64,000 bases of DNA from Erinaceus europaeus. Lineage: Eukaryota > Chordata > Mammalia > Eulipotyphla > Erinaceidae. Every line of letters begins with the position of its first letter. Within the stretch, counting starts at the first letter, position 1. A program made the translations under genes and the position numbers. Under the pieces are notes generated by a model. It did not search any database, was not told where the DNA came from, and worked only from the letters and a program-made list of their open reading frames with translations. This document shows positions 1 to 10,588 of the stretch, piece by piece. The DNA is taken from the NCBI RefSeq assembly GCF_950295315.1, contig NC_080166.1, positions 104,811,693 to 104,875,692 of the forward strand. Reading direction: 5' to 3'.

Positions 1-203
1 ATCTTTATTTATTTATTGGATAGAGACAGTCAGAAATCAAAAAGGAAGTGGTGGTAGAGAGGGAGTGAGTCAGAGACACTTGTGAAGCTTCACCGTTTGT
101 GAAGCTTTCCCCCTGCAGGTGGGGACTGGGGGCTTGAACCTGAGTCCTTGCGCATTGTAACATGTGCACTCAACCAGGTGCACCATCACCTGCCCCCACC
201 CCA
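1..203 (-). mobile_element. SINE-B copy, cut by window edge
   Basis: The reverse strand reads as a tRNA-derived SINE. The head ends in the CCAGGTGCACC motif near the right end, a B-box-like GGTTCAAGCCC follows, and a TTATTTATTGGATAGAGACAG body end reaches the window start. The A-rich tail lies outside the window, so age and target duplication cannot be judged. Confidence 0.88.
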
Positions 204-1029
204 AAAGCTTTTTAATACCTGTCCTCTAACAAATTTTATTAATATCCAATAAATATACTTACTCAGTCTACTGAAATTGAAATTTTCACTTTTTATGAAG
301 CCATGATTTAATATATATAGTTTCCACCACATATTTGTTACAACACAGGACAAGAGATGGCAAGAGTTAAAGATTACTGTAACCCTGACTCCTCATTGAA
401 GACGTATTCCTGAAGATTCATTTTTACAACTAATTAAAGGAAGTTTGACATGTTTTATTTATTTATTTTTACATTTCACGATTTAAAGTCATGGTGAATT
501 ATGATGTAGTGTCTTGTAGTCAAGCGGAGGCAGCGGAAGAGAGAAATTGCCACCTCTATCTTTAATTATCTCAAGTGTTTCATAGAAGCATTTGAATTAA
601 ATAAAGCAAGACCTATATTGAGCTCTACCCATGGAAATTTAAAGAGTTATGTCTGAGTATATAAGCAACAGCCTTGTGTTAAGTCTGGTAATAATATAAA
701 TTTTTGCATCTAACTGTTGCCTCAAGGACAATAGGCTCCTTTGTTTTATTCGCTTCTAATGAGAAACAAGTTTTATTTTGATTGATGGGATTCTGATTCA
801 AATAGTTTTCATGAAAGAAAGACTGAAAAATTATCAATTATTTATAAACAGGATTATATGACAATTATGAGAAGGTAGCTACTTATCAGCAATGTTTCCT
901 CATCTCTGGTCCTTGTAATTATAATTAGCTAATTCAAAGTGTAGGATTTACAGTACACATTATAGTTTGCTATGCACAGAGAAGAATTAGCACATTTTAA
1001 GAGAATAGAGTATGTCCTTTTTGTTTTTT
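204..1029. other. Single-copy AT-rich DNA
   Basis: I see no gene, repeat family or strong motif here. Short open frames are interrupted and have no recognisable protein similarity. Confidence 0.6.
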
Positions 1030-1278
1030 TACTCCAGGGTTATCACTGGGGCTTGGTGCCTGCACTACAAACACAAATCCACTGCTCCTGGAGGCCACAT
1101 TTCTTATTTTTTATTGGAGAGGAGGGGAAGCTAAAGAGGGAAAGAAAACCACACCTGCAGACCTGCTTTGCTGCTTGTGAAGCGACCCCTGCAGGTGGGG
1201 TGCAAGGTGCTCAAACCAGGATCCCTTAGCAGGTCATTACGCTTACTAACTTATCCCAGTGCGCCACCACCCAGCCCC
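1030..1278 (-). mobile_element. SINE-A copy with 3' hairpin module
   Basis: Read on the minus strand, the copy has the tRNA-like head near 1278, a CCTGCAGGTGGGG body, and the 3' module TCCAGGGTTATCACTGGGG...CTCCTGGAGG near 1034-1104. The middle CAA-rich part is shortened. Confidence 0.88.
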
Positions 1279-1439
1279 AAGAGTATGCCTTCATGTAAGT
1301 CTTTATTTATTAACTGTAACTATCACACATATATTCAAATACACATATAATCAACTATATTATAAATGATGTAGGCCATAATAAAAGGTCAAATTTCCAA
1401 CTTGAAAGATAAACTAGGACAGAACCAACATTCCCTTTC

Positions 1440-1632
1440 TTTTTTATTGTAGGAGATTAATGGTTTACAGTAAACAAAGTTGTTGATACATGTAAAATTT
1501 CTCAAGTTTCTGCAAAACAGTCTCACCCCCAGTCTAGATCCTCCTCCACCATCATACACCGGAACCTGACATCAAACCCTCTCTTCTTGGAGTACTTTGC
1601 TTTGGGGCAATGCATAGCCGCCAGAATTCCCT
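1440..1632 (-). mobile_element. L1 3'-UTR fragment
   Basis: The minus strand ends in CTGTAAACCATTAATCTCC followed by CAATAAAAAA. This is the same terminal motif as the L1 3' end at 7715-7955 and marks a 5'-truncated LINE-1. No ORF2 sequence is retained. Confidence 0.7.
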
Positions 1633-1745
1633 TTCTAATAGCCTGCCTCATCTCAGGTTTCTGAAGGAAACACACATACAGAATTTGCCCAAACTGTAAT
1701 TTCCAAGCAAAAAATTATTTTCATACAAAGTCTGCTTTGAAAAGG

Positions 1746-2033
1746 ACCCATAGGGAGTCTGGCGGTAGCACAGTGGGTTAAGTGCACTTGGCGTAAAGCG
1801 CAAGGACCACATAAGGATCCTGGTTCAAGACCCCAGCTCCCCACCTGAACAGGAGTCGCTTCACAGGCAGTGAAGCAGGTCTGCAGGTATCTCTCTTTCT
1901 CTCCCCCCTCTGCCTTCCCCTCCTCTCTCCATTTCTCTCTGTCCTATCCAACAACGATAACATCAATAACAACAACAATAATAACTACAACAGTTAAAAA
2001 AAAGGGCAACAAAAGAAAAAAATAGGACAGATA
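1746..2033 (+). mobile_element. SINE-A copy without hairpin module
   Basis: The head GGGAGTCTGGCGGTAGCACAG and B-box GGTTCAAGACC are clear. The body carries CTGTCCTATCCAACAACG and the tail ends in GGGCAACAAAAG plus A-rich sequence. The flanks share an imperfect AGGAC..ATAG word that may be the target duplication. Confidence 0.9.
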
Positions 2034-2351
2034 GTGTAACTCAAGTGTCACTCAAATGACTAGAGTACACCTTGATTTAGAATGCTTTTGGAAACCAACT
2101 TGGGCAAACTTTTAATTGACTTTGAATAAAACAAAAGTGTACATAAATTTAAAATTGTAAGAGTCTATTTCAGTGATGCAAATTACTATGTTCATTCACC
2201 CTCAACTATGACAAACATATCATTCAAACACTAAAATCTTAATCTAACCTAATGCCTTTATTTACTAAGAGAAACCATACATTCTTTGAAAAGGGAGAAA
2301 TTTTCTATTATTTTTCTTCAGATGATTGTCCGAAGACTAACCATTTCAGTA

Positions 2352-2413
2352 AACACACACACACAAATACACACACACACACACACACACACACATGCAC
2401 ACACACGCACACA
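2352..2413 (+). repeat. (CA)n microsatellite
   Basis: A run of CA dinucleotides is interrupted by AAATA, TGCA and CGCA steps. It is a simple-sequence repeat with no coding role. Confidence 0.95.
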
Positions 2414-2755
2414 TTTCATATGGGCTTTAAAACATTGAGATGTGATTTTTGCTTTATTCACTTGTATTTATAAGTTATATATTTAAAATGAATTAATGTA
2501 ATATCTGTCTCAGACCCATATTGGGAATAAATTAGAAAAGCAAATGTTCTCTATCCTCCAAACACTTCATTACAGATAAATTCTCTCATATAGCAGTCAT
2601 TGAAAAATAATTAAATGTCATGGTAATTATCTGAAGCTTCTTCAACATAAGAAATAGGTATAAACTCAGGAAAAGGATTGATGATTACAATTTAATATTC
2701 TTCAAAGAATATGATTGGAGAACGTGTCCAACTAATATCATATATGTATATTTGC

Positions 2756-2915
2756 TTTATTTTAATGAGGGAAATAGAGAGAGAAAATCAGAGAAAGACA
2801 AGAGCAGTGTTCAGCTCCGGCTAACACTGATTGAACAGGGATTGAACCTAGGACAATAGAGACTAGACTAAGGCATGAAATTATAATTATAACATTATAC
2901 TGTCTCCCCAGACCC
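2756..2915 (-). mobile_element. Old degraded tRNA-like SINE
   Basis: A purine-rich AGAGAGAGAAAATCAGAG stretch, a GATTGAACCTAGG segment resembling an inverted B-box, and a right end TCTCCCCAGACCCC match the layout of other minus-strand SINE-C copies. Divergence is high. Confidence 0.5.
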
Positions 2916-3064
2916 CAACTAATCTCAACAACATTGAATTTTTATATCTGTATCAACAGCAAAAATGTTCTAAATTTTACTGATTCTTGTTGTCAAATCA
3001 CAATTTTAATCACTAAAATTTTAACTTTGTAGCATAGCCAGTCCTTATGCCGAATTCTTCTTAA

Positions 3065-3285
3065 AATTTAAAAGATGTATTGAATAATTGATAAGAGAGA
3101 ACAATTGAGGGAGGGAGGGAGAGAGAAAGAGACAGAGACAGAGAGAGAGAATAGGAGAATATCAGAATACTATGCAGTTCTGGCATAAGATGGAGTTGGA
3201 AACTAACCTTGTAGTCCCTAAAGGTCTCAGACATGCAAGTTTGTGCTCTAATGACTGTGCTAGTTCTTTGTCTAATTCTTGGTGT
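3065..3285 (-). mobile_element. Old degraded SINE with GA-rich tract
   Basis: Purine-rich GGGAGGGAGGGAGAGAGAAA followed by CTGGCATAAGATGGAGTTGGAA and a CTCTAATGACTGTGCTAG head-like end resembles the relic at 61840-61995. Family assignment is weak. Confidence 0.4.
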
Positions 3286-3422
3286 ACATTCTGTTTTTTA
3301 AAAATTTTAACTAGTGACTAAGGGTTTTTGAAGCTTGTAAGACAAAAAGTAAAAAATTAATCGCATTATTATATACTGTATTATCAATTGAAATTTGACA
3401 TTGAGATAAAGATAACGATCAT

Positions 3423-3747
3423 TTTTTTTCCCTCCAGGGTTATTGCTGGGGCTTGGTGCCTGCACCATGAATTCACTGCTCCTGGAGGCTATCCCCCCCT
3501 CTTTATTGCCCTTGTTTTTTTTATCGTTTTTATGGTTATTACTGTCGTTGTTGGATAGTACAGAGAGAAATGGAGAGAGGAGGGGAAGACAGAGAAGGAG
3601 AAAGATAGACACCTGCAGACCTGCTTCACTGCCTATAAAGAGACCTCCCTGCAGGTGAGGAGCCATCTGCTCAAACCTGGATCCTTACTCTGGTCCTTGA
3701 GCTTCACACCATGTGTGCTTTACCCACTGTGCTACAGCCTGACCCCC
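3423..3747 (-). mobile_element. SINE-A copy with hairpin module and TSD
   Basis: A complete minus-strand copy runs from the 3' module (3431-3488) to the head CAGCCTGACCCCC. It is bounded by 14-bp repeats AAGATAACGATCAT (3409-3422) and AAGATAACTATCAT (3748-3761), differing at one base, so the insertion limits are well defined. Confidence 0.93.
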
Positions 3748-3949
3748 AAGATAACTATCATTTATAATAGTGCATTCATACAACTATTAAGCACAAAGAT
3801 AGTATTCATACATATATGATATACATGCCTTATGTACTGATAACAATTAGATGTATAAAAGAGATCATGTCGCTGATAAAGGACTTCTATCAAGGAATGA
3901 TAGAAGGAAAGGTATCTCAGAACTCAACAATAAGAAAGCAAACAACTGG

Positions 3950-4085
3950 GTAGGACTAGATAAGATAGTCTAGTGGTTATGCAAAGAGACTCTCCTGCCT
4001 GAGGCTCTGAAGTCAAAGGTTCAATTCCTTTGCATTACCATAAATGAGAATTGATCAGTGCTCTGGTAACAAACACATAAATAAA
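3950..4085 (+). mobile_element. SINE-D copy
   Basis: A head-like TAAGATAGTCTAGTGGTTATG, GCAAAGAGACTCTCCTGCC, GGTTCAATTCC (B-box-like) and a CAGTGCTCTGGTAA tail are shared with copies at 19622 and 43905. Confidence 0.7.
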
Positions 4086-4436
4086 TAGAAATCAAAGAAC
4101 TGGTTGCAAAATATGTGTGAAAATTTAGAAGAGAAACTTCACCATTGAAGATCCAGAGGGCCAAGAAATACAGAAACATATGTTCAGCACTACCAGAACA
4201 TAGCAAACAGTACTTAGTATATGAAATATTACAGAAGATAGACACTAACTGGAACTCTGACTCAGTTCTAGTAGAAACATAAAATACTGTATTAACCTAG
4301 GATAATAGTTTGACAACTTCTTAAAAGAGTAAATATAACACAATGTACAACTTCTTGGTGAGTAGTCAAGTAAAATTAAAACCCATATTTATACAAAAAT
4401 GTGTAAGTTAGTATTAATAGTGAATTATTTGTAACC

Positions 4437-4650
4437 ATTGGAGAAATAGAGCACTGATTAGTCATGTGCCTTGTCATTTAAGGAGTCTAGGTTCCAACCC
4501 TGGCACCATATGACAATACCACGACATCTAGAGGAAGATCCAGTGCTGTGGTATTCCTTACTCTCTCCTCTTTCTCTATCTAGATAAAACAAAGTTGGTC
4601 CATGAGCAATGAAACTGTGCATGTGTGATACCCTGCTCTAAAAAATAACA
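4437..4650 (+). mobile_element. SINE-C-like degraded copy
   Basis: TCTAGGTTCCAACCCTGGCA resembles a B-box region. It is followed by AGTGCTGTGGTATTCC and a pyrimidine-rich tract, as in the SINE-C copy at 51215. An A-rich end with AATAATAAG follows. Confidence 0.55.
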
Positions 4651-4689
4651 ATAATAAGAAAATGAATAGAAAAAGGAAAAGAAACTACA

Positions 4690-4825
4690 ATTATAACTCA
4701 GGGAACTAGTTCAGTTGGTAGACCACGGGATTAGCATGCTTGATCTCCCAGTTTAATGGCTGGTACTGTGCATACAAGAGTAATGCTCTAGCTTCTCTTT
4801 CTTGTGGAGCTCACATTTGAAATAA
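4690..4825 (+). mobile_element. SINE-C-like degraded copy
   Basis: CTAGTTCAGTTGGTAGACCACGG resembles a tRNA A-box region. A weak B-box and a CTTCTCTTTCTTGTGG pyrimidine tract follow, ending in AATAAAAAAAT. Confidence 0.5.
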
Positions 4826-5034
4826 AAAAATCATGACATAACCATGCAATGGAACAATACTTATAAGAACTGTTGAAACAACTAATATCAGTAGATAGAT
4901 TTTAATTGCCATTGGTCACATGAAAGAAAAAAAAACATTAATTGAGAAGTTTACATATTGTATGGTTCAACTTATATAGCATTTTTTAAAAACACAATAG
5001 AGACAGAAAGAAATTAGTAGCTTCAATTGACAGA

Positions 5035-5180
5035 TTATTTTATTTATTAACAAAAAGAAATTATTATTATTAACTGTAGAACCACACATTTCTGGCTTAT
5101 AGTGGTGTCAGGGATTAAATCTGAGATCTCAGAACCTTAAGACAATGAAGTCTTCTACATTACACTATACTATTTCCATA
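5035..5180 (-). mobile_element. Old degraded SINE relic
   Basis: GTGTCAGGGATTAAATCTGAGATCTCA resembles an inverted B-box region of a SINE-C element, with an A-rich tail side at the left. Divergence is high. Confidence 0.4.
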
Positions 5181-5435
5181 TACTTATTACCCATAAAATG
5201 GTTCTATATATTGATCATGATGGTAATCAAATGACTATGCATTTGACAATTATTTTGAATAACTATCAACTGTGAATTTATTTTATGTATATAATCAAGT
5301 CCTAGTAAAAACAATTATAGCATTACTGTACACCTTACTAAGCAAATCTCCAATCTAAAACCCCATTTAAAGAAACTACAAAAGTAAACTTCTAGCATTG
5401 GTGGGAAAATGGTCTTTATAAGGGCAAGAGCGGTG

Positions 5436-5640
5436 AGGGCTGGGTGGGTGGTGGTGCACTTGGCTGACTGAGTGCACACATTACAATTTTCAAGGACCTC
5501 AGTTCAAGCCCTAGCTTTCACTTGCAGGGAATAAACTTTACTAGCAGTGAAGCAGTGCTGCAGGCGTCTCTCTTTCTCCCTCCCTCCCTCCCAATCTCCC
5601 CTTTCCTCTCAATTTCTCCTATGAAAGAAAAAGAAACAAG
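5436..5640 (+). mobile_element. SINE-B copy
   Basis: The head GGCTGGGTGGGTGGTGGTGC, AGTTCAAGCCC B-box, AGCAGTGAAGCAGTGCTGCAG body and a CTCCCTCCCTCCC tract are clear. The usual AATAAA tail is replaced by AAAGAAAAAGAAA. Confidence 0.85.
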
Positions 5641-5662
5641 TAAGGACAGAAGGTGGATGAGT

Positions 5663-5850
5663 TGGGTTTAGGAGACAGCATATGCAAAAGACTTTCATGC
5701 CTGATCCTATGAAGTCTCAGATTCAATACCCAGCACAACCATTAATTAGGCAGAGCTGAGAAGTGTCCCTGTCTAGATTCTTTCTCTCTTTCTTGCTGTC
5801 TCTCTCTCATTAAAATAAAATAAATAAAATGTTAAAATAATAAATCTTTT
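5663..5850 (+). mobile_element. SINE-D copy
   Basis: GGAGACAGCATATGCAAAAGAC, a degraded B-box AGATTCAATACC, CAGAGCTGAGAAGTG and a CTCTCTC tract ending in AAATAAAATAAATAAAAT give the family layout. Confidence 0.65.
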
Positions 5851-6012
5851 AAAAAAAGTATCAAGAGTGGTTTATATTAAGTTCATTACATGGTGTTTCT
5901 AATGTAGTATTCACATTTCTGATTTATTCAGAGAATAAAAATAAGTAAGAAAGAGTGAAAAAACCTGATATAAAGCGGTAGCATATTTTGAATGTGTACA
6001 TTTCATAAAGTG

Positions 6013-6049
6013 ACAGCAAAAAATAAAGGTAACAGCAAAAAATAAAGGT
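6013..6049 (+). repeat. 19-bp unit repeated twice
   Basis: ACAGCAAAAAATAAAGGT occurs twice head-to-tail with a period of 19. It is probably a slippage duplication in otherwise single-copy DNA. Confidence 0.85.
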
Positions 6050-6149
6050 CAAATTTCATGACAACTAATTTACAAATAAAAGAGATCATTATTAATCCTC
6101 TCATTTATTTTTCATATTTTCAATATAATTAACTAATGTGTGAACTCTT

Positions 6150-6375
6150 GTTTTTGTGTGTGTGTGTTTGTTTGTTTTTGTTAGCAGAATTATCACTGGG
6201 GTTCAGTGTCTGCATGATGACTCTACCAATATCAGTAGCTTTTTTTTTCTTTTTTCATATAGTGACTGTTCTTGAAACTTCCAGTAAGTAGAAACTTGAA
6301 GCTTGAAATCAGGTTCTAGAGTATGATAACATGTATCCTCTAGTGAGGACATCAATGCCTGATCCCAACATTTAA
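6150..6375 (-). mobile_element. Degraded SINE-A copy
   Basis: ATTATCACTGGGGTTCAGTGTCTGCATGATG-like sequence (a diverged 3' module) sits at the left, and a CCTGATCCCA head remnant at the right. Most of the body has decayed, making this one of the older copies of the family. Confidence 0.6.
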
Positions 6376-7714
6376 ATATTTTTATAATTTTATAAGCACA
6401 ATATTTTTATGTAGTTCAATGCAATACTTCCTTTGTGCTTTAATGGATATTTCTATTATAGTTAAAAGAACAAACTGTATTTCCAAAGTATGCAACATCT
6501 CTGTGCTTCTTTACATGGGAACACCAAGTAATATAAAATTTTGTCTCAAAAATGGTGAAATTTTATCAAAAAAGAATTGCATTTCACAAGTTGAAAGAGG
6601 AAATTTTACTACAGTTAAGAAAAATGAGGTTTTTTTTGTCACTTTTTTGTTAGAGATTAAGTAAATAAATCTCTTTTATACATGTTGACTGGAAATAGAC
6701 TTTCAGTTAGCATTTTAATGAAGATTAATAAAAACTTGTACTATGCAATGATTTTAAGATACATATTTCAATTTTAATACATTCAAATGGACTACAAATG
6801 AAGAAATCTATAGTGATAATATTACATTATGAAAGTACTATTCTTTCTTGAGATATAGCTTCAAGAAAACCCATTTTATTATAACATTTTTGTTTTCTCT
6901 CTGTAATATGTCAGTTGCATTTGTTTTTTTCTCTTTAATTTATCAATTACAACATTAAAAAATGTTAGGTACATTATTTTAAAACTGATTTAAAGTGTAA
7001 CCACAATATAAATTTCTATATACTGCAAAATATGTTAAGTATCTATTTCTGCCTAAAATACTCCAATGCATAGAATTTTTTAGATGTATCAAATTTTTAA
7101 ATAATCTTTGAATACTTTAGGAACCCAAATATTGTCCACAAGACCAATTCAAATATATTTAATAAAACGTAAACTATTCAAGTTACCACTTGTTTTATAC
7201 ATGTCCTGATTTTTGACATATTTTTCTTCTGTTTTTTAAACTATATCTACAGAGAGCATGCTGTTCTTTTGAGACTGTGCTAACTTGTAATCAAAGGTTT
7301 CATTTTAATTGGGTCTAGTCAACCCATGATCATGTTTTTCAGAGATCTATGTTCCCAGAGTGCTTTCTTTCATTCCAAGAGCACCAAGCTGTTTCTTGGT
7401 ATTATTTAATTCTCTTTGCTTCATGAAACAAATATTAAAGAATTTCAGATAAGTTTTGTGCGTTCAATCGAAATTAAAGCCAATTCTTTGATGCTAATAA
7501 GAATTTATTTGAACCAAAAACTAGTGAATATCAGAAACAAACTAAGAACAAAAGAAGTTCTTAAATCTGCAAGTTCACCTCATTTGTAGATTTCACAGTT
7601 CATTTATATTTCCAAATCACTACACTTAAAAAAGCTGTTGCTTGGTAACATATAATATATTATTTTATATCTTTCATATATACAGTATATGTGAAAAAAA
7701 GTTGAAAAATAAGA
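6376..7714. other. Single-copy AT-rich DNA
   Basis: I see no repeat family and no convincing exon. An 81-codon frame at 6419-6664 lacks any recognisable motif. The part around 7245-7460 is less AT-biased than its neighbours. Confidence 0.6.
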
Positions 7715-7955
7715 AAAAACAGAACTTGGACTGGGGTTGGTGTATTGCACCAAAATAAAACACTGTAGTTGAGGAGGGGGCATGCTTGTGTGTGTGTGTG
7801 GGGGGGGTTCATGTCCTAGAATATGCTGACAGAAGAGGTCATAGAGAGGGTTGAATTGTTATGTGGAAAACTGAGAAATGTTAAACAGGTACAAACTACT
7901 GTATTTCACTGTTGGCTGTAAACCATTAATCCCCCCAATAAAGAAAAAAATAAAA
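7715..7955 (+). mobile_element. L1 3'-UTR, 5'-truncated
   Basis: GTGTATTGCACCAAAATAAAA, TATGTGGAAAACTGAGAAATG, ACAAACTACTGTATTTCACTG and CTGTAAACCATTAATCC followed by CCAATAAAG are the conserved 3' end of the L1 family in this genome. A (TG)n/G8 interruption sits near 7790-7808. Confidence 0.82.
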
Positions 7956-7972
7956 ATAAAAAATGAAAAAAC

Positions 7973-8325
7973 AAGGGGCCAGGTGGTAGCACGCACATAG
8001 CACTGGAGTCGGGTGGTAGCTCAGTGATTAAGAGGACGTGGCGCCAAACGCAAGGACAGGAGTAAGGATCCCATTCGAGATCCCGGTTTAAGACCCCAGC
8101 TCTCCACCTGCAGGGGAGTCACTTCACAGGCAGTGAAGCAATTCTGCACATGTCCATCTTTCTCTCCCCCCTCTGTCTTTCCTTCCTCTCTCCATTTCTC
8201 ACTGTCCTATCCAACAATGACTACATCAATAACAACAATAATAACTACAATAATAAAACAACAAGGGCAACAAAAGGGAATAAAGAAATAAATATTTAAA
8301 ATGATTACAAATTAAAAAAAAAACA
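7973..8325 (+). mobile_element. SINE-B head fragment plus full SINE-A
   Basis: A head fragment GGGGCCAGGTGGTAGCACG (7976-8008) abuts a complete SINE-A head GAGTCGGGTGGTAGCTCAG at about 8012. The SINE-A runs through CTATCCAACAATGACTAC to GGGCAACAAAAGGGAAT and an A-rich tail. The A-rich end is the insertion point of the following LTR. Confidence 0.85.
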
Positions 8326-8770
8326 TGTTGGGCATTAAGCCAGCTCCTCCTGCTCCACCCTGCATTCCTGATACTATGGCCTATTTACATAATCATTGTT
8401 TTGCCTGAAAGATCCCCACCCATTCCATTCTTTTCGTCTATCTTTCAGACCCTCCCTGCCTGCAAGGTAATATTAATTCCACCAGTTAAAACCCTCGCAA
8501 CAGTTGCTAAGGAAGTTTCTACCTTCCCAGCCCACTTTTGCCTTTCTCCACCCCATTTCCTAGCCATTTCCGTTTCTGACTTGCCACTTCCAGCTCTATC
8601 CTATAAAAGCATTGTCTCTCTGATCAATAAAGACATTGCATTACCACTCCGACACAACTTCAAGACTGTCTCCTGCGTCACTGAGTGAGTAGCAGCCCAG
8701 GCTGCCTCCTGTCCAGTTCTCTCCAACCCAGAGAGCACGAGCCTGGGAAGAGGCACCCCCATGCTAGCCT
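8326..8770 (+). mobile_element. Solo LTR of an endogenous retrovirus
   Basis: The sequence starts TGTTGGGCATTAAGCC directly after a SINE A-tail. It carries a TATAAAA box and a close AATAAA, and is more GC-rich than its surroundings. No gag, pol or env sequence and no second LTR lie nearby, so this is a solo LTR. The right end is uncertain because no target duplication was found. A related diverged LTR lies on the minus strand at 18292-18616. The 95-codon frame inside has no viral protein features. Confidence 0.68.
8602..8631 (+). promoter_or_regulatory. LTR TATA box and poly(A) signal
   Basis: TATAAAA (8602-8608) is followed only 24 bases later by AATAAA (8626-8631). In LTRs these mark the U3 promoter and the RNA 3' end signal. 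The tight spacing implies a very short R region if both are used. Confidence 0.6.
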
Positions 8771-8779
8771 GGCAAGAAC

Positions 8780-9066
8780 CCATAGCAAAAGGTGCAAAGA
8801 CCCACACAAAAATCTAGGTTTGAGCCCTGGCTTCCTAACTGCAGCTGTGAATCAGGTCCTTGGGTGTCTTTCTTTCTCTCCCCCTCTCTGTCTTCCCCTC
8901 CTCTCTGGATTTCTCTCTGACCTACGTAACAACAACAACAACAGCAATAAAAATAATAGCAACAAGGGCAACAAAAGTGAAAAAACAGTCTCCAAGAACA
9001 GTGGATTCGTGGTGCAGGCACCGAGCCCCAGTGATAACCCTGGAGGCAAAAAAAAAAAAAAAAGAA
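8780..9066 (+). mobile_element. SINE-A copy, head truncated, with hairpin module
   Basis: The copy starts inside the head at GCAAAAGGTGCAAAGACC, has GGTTTGAGCCCTGG as B-box, and ends with the 3' module (about 8987-9048) plus an A16 tail. The long pure A-tail suggests a younger copy, whereas the missing head suggests damage by the LTR next door. Confidence 0.85.
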
Positions 9067-9384
9067 ACTGTTAATCAATTCTCTACTTATAAAATATATA
9101 ATAAATTCTTTGAGTCAATAATATGTGCAGCTACTAATAAAAATACATCAGTTGTCTATAAAATGCTCTTCACAACATATTAAAGTATTTGTCAAAGTGT
9201 TCTCAACATTATGAATTATTAGAATGTTCCACAAAACTTTGAAATATTGTATTGCTAGAAAAAGTGAAGTACCTTTCTTTAATGTAAAAGGCCAGCAAAT
9301 ATGTGGACAGACATTTTTTTCTCAAAATCTAACTTAGTGTCACACCTTACTGTGGCACACCTCATAAAACTACTTTATTATGAT

Positions 9385-9580
9385 GTATTTCCTTTGTAAA
9401 ATACAGTAGTTTGTACAAGTGTTAACAGTTCTCAGTTTTCCACATAAGAATTCAACCCCCTGTAGGTCCTCTACTGCCATCGTGTTCCAGGACCTAAACT
9501 CCCCCCACCCCACCTTCCAAGAATCTTTTACTTTGGTGCAATACACCAAACCCATTCCAAGTTCTGCTTTGTGTTTTCTC
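9385..9580 (-). mobile_element. L1 3'-UTR, 5'-truncated
   Basis: The minus strand carries TTTGGTGTATTGCACCAAAG, CTATGGCAGTAG-like and TTATGTGGAAAACTGAGAACT motifs, as in the L1 3' end at 7715-7955. A CCTCCT-rich pyrimidine tract separates it from the next SINE. Confidence 0.78.
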
Positions 9581-9626
9581 CTTCTCCTACTTCTCCTCCT
9601 CCTCCTCCCTCTCCTTCTTCATTTGC

Positions 9627-9930
9627 TTCCAGGGTTATTGCTGGGGCTCAGTGCCTGTACTACAAATCCACTGCTCCTGGAGGCTATCTTTTCCCATTTT
9701 GTCGCCCTTGTTCGTGTAGTTATTATTATTGTTGTCACTGCCATTGTTGTTGTTGGATAGGGCAGAGAGAAATCAAGAGAGGAGGGGAAGACAGAGGGAG
9801 AGACCTGCTTTACCGCTTGTGAAGCTATGCCCCCTGGAGGTGAGGAGCTGGGGGCTCGAACCAGGAACCTTATGCCTATCCTTGTGCTTCACACCATGTG
9901 CTCTTACCCCGCTGTGCTACCACTTGACCT
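9627..9930 (-). mobile_element. SINE-A copy with hairpin module
   Basis: The 3' module runs from TCCAGGGTTATTGCTGGGG to CTCCTGGAGG (9629-9685). Then come GTTGTTGGATAGGGCAGAGAG and an inverted B-box GGGGGCTCGAACC (9850-9862) with the head CTACCACTTGACC. Confidence 0.9.
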
Positions 9931-9964
9931 CGTTTCAACAACAACAACTTCTCCTATTATTATT

Positions 9965-10095
9965 ATTTTTTAACATTAGATCGACAAGATTGTTGGATAA
10001 GACGGACACATACAGTTCCCACCACCAGAGTTCCATATCCCACCTGCTCCATTGGAAGTCTCCCTATTCTTTAATTTTATTTTCATCCCTCTGTT
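9965..10095 (-). mobile_element. Element X, short 3' fragment
   Basis: ACAGTTCCCACCACCAGAG, CTCCATTGGAAG and the left-end pattern match the 3' part of the longer copy at 34230-34770. Only about 130 bases are kept. Confidence 0.6.
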
Positions 10096-10370
10096 GATGA
10101 AAATTTTATGAAAAGCAGCATACCAATGCTCATTAAATCAATTTTCTAGTCAAACTTAGTTTATCCTTTCGGTTAATCTTATTCTAATGCAAAGGACAAT
10201 GTAATAATATTCAAAAGATATTTCTTTCTATAAAAAAACTAGGAATAACTTATCTGGATACATTATAGAGAAGATAAGATTTAATAACTCAGTGTGTACA
10301 GACTTGGAATGTATATGTAATTGCTTTTCAGTTTATGAAGTTATCAAGTCAGTATGAATGCTCATTCTTT

Positions 10371-10571
10371 TTTAAAATTTTTAAAATTATCTTTATTTAT
10401 TGGATAGAGATAGTCAGAAATGGAGAGGGGATAGAGAGATAGAGAGATATCTGCAATCCTGCTTCACCACACATGAAGCTTTCCCCCTGCAAGTGGGGAC
10501 TGGGGGCTTGAACCAGGGTCCTTGGGCACTGTAACATGTGCACTCAACCAGGTGTGCCACTACCCAGCTCC
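10371..10571 (-). mobile_element. SINE-B copy with perfect 17-bp TSD
   Basis: A complete minus-strand copy has the TTATTTATTGGATAGAGA tail side and the GTGCCACTACCCAGC head side. Perfect 17-bp repeats ATGAATGCTCATTCTTT lie at 10354-10370 and 10572-10588, indicating LINE-mediated insertion with little later decay of the flanks. Confidence 0.95.
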
Positions 10572-10588
10572 ATGAATGCTCATTCTTT

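Noticed and set aside
2252..2473. Frame with repeated Thr-His
   Set aside because: Translation of the CA microsatellite.
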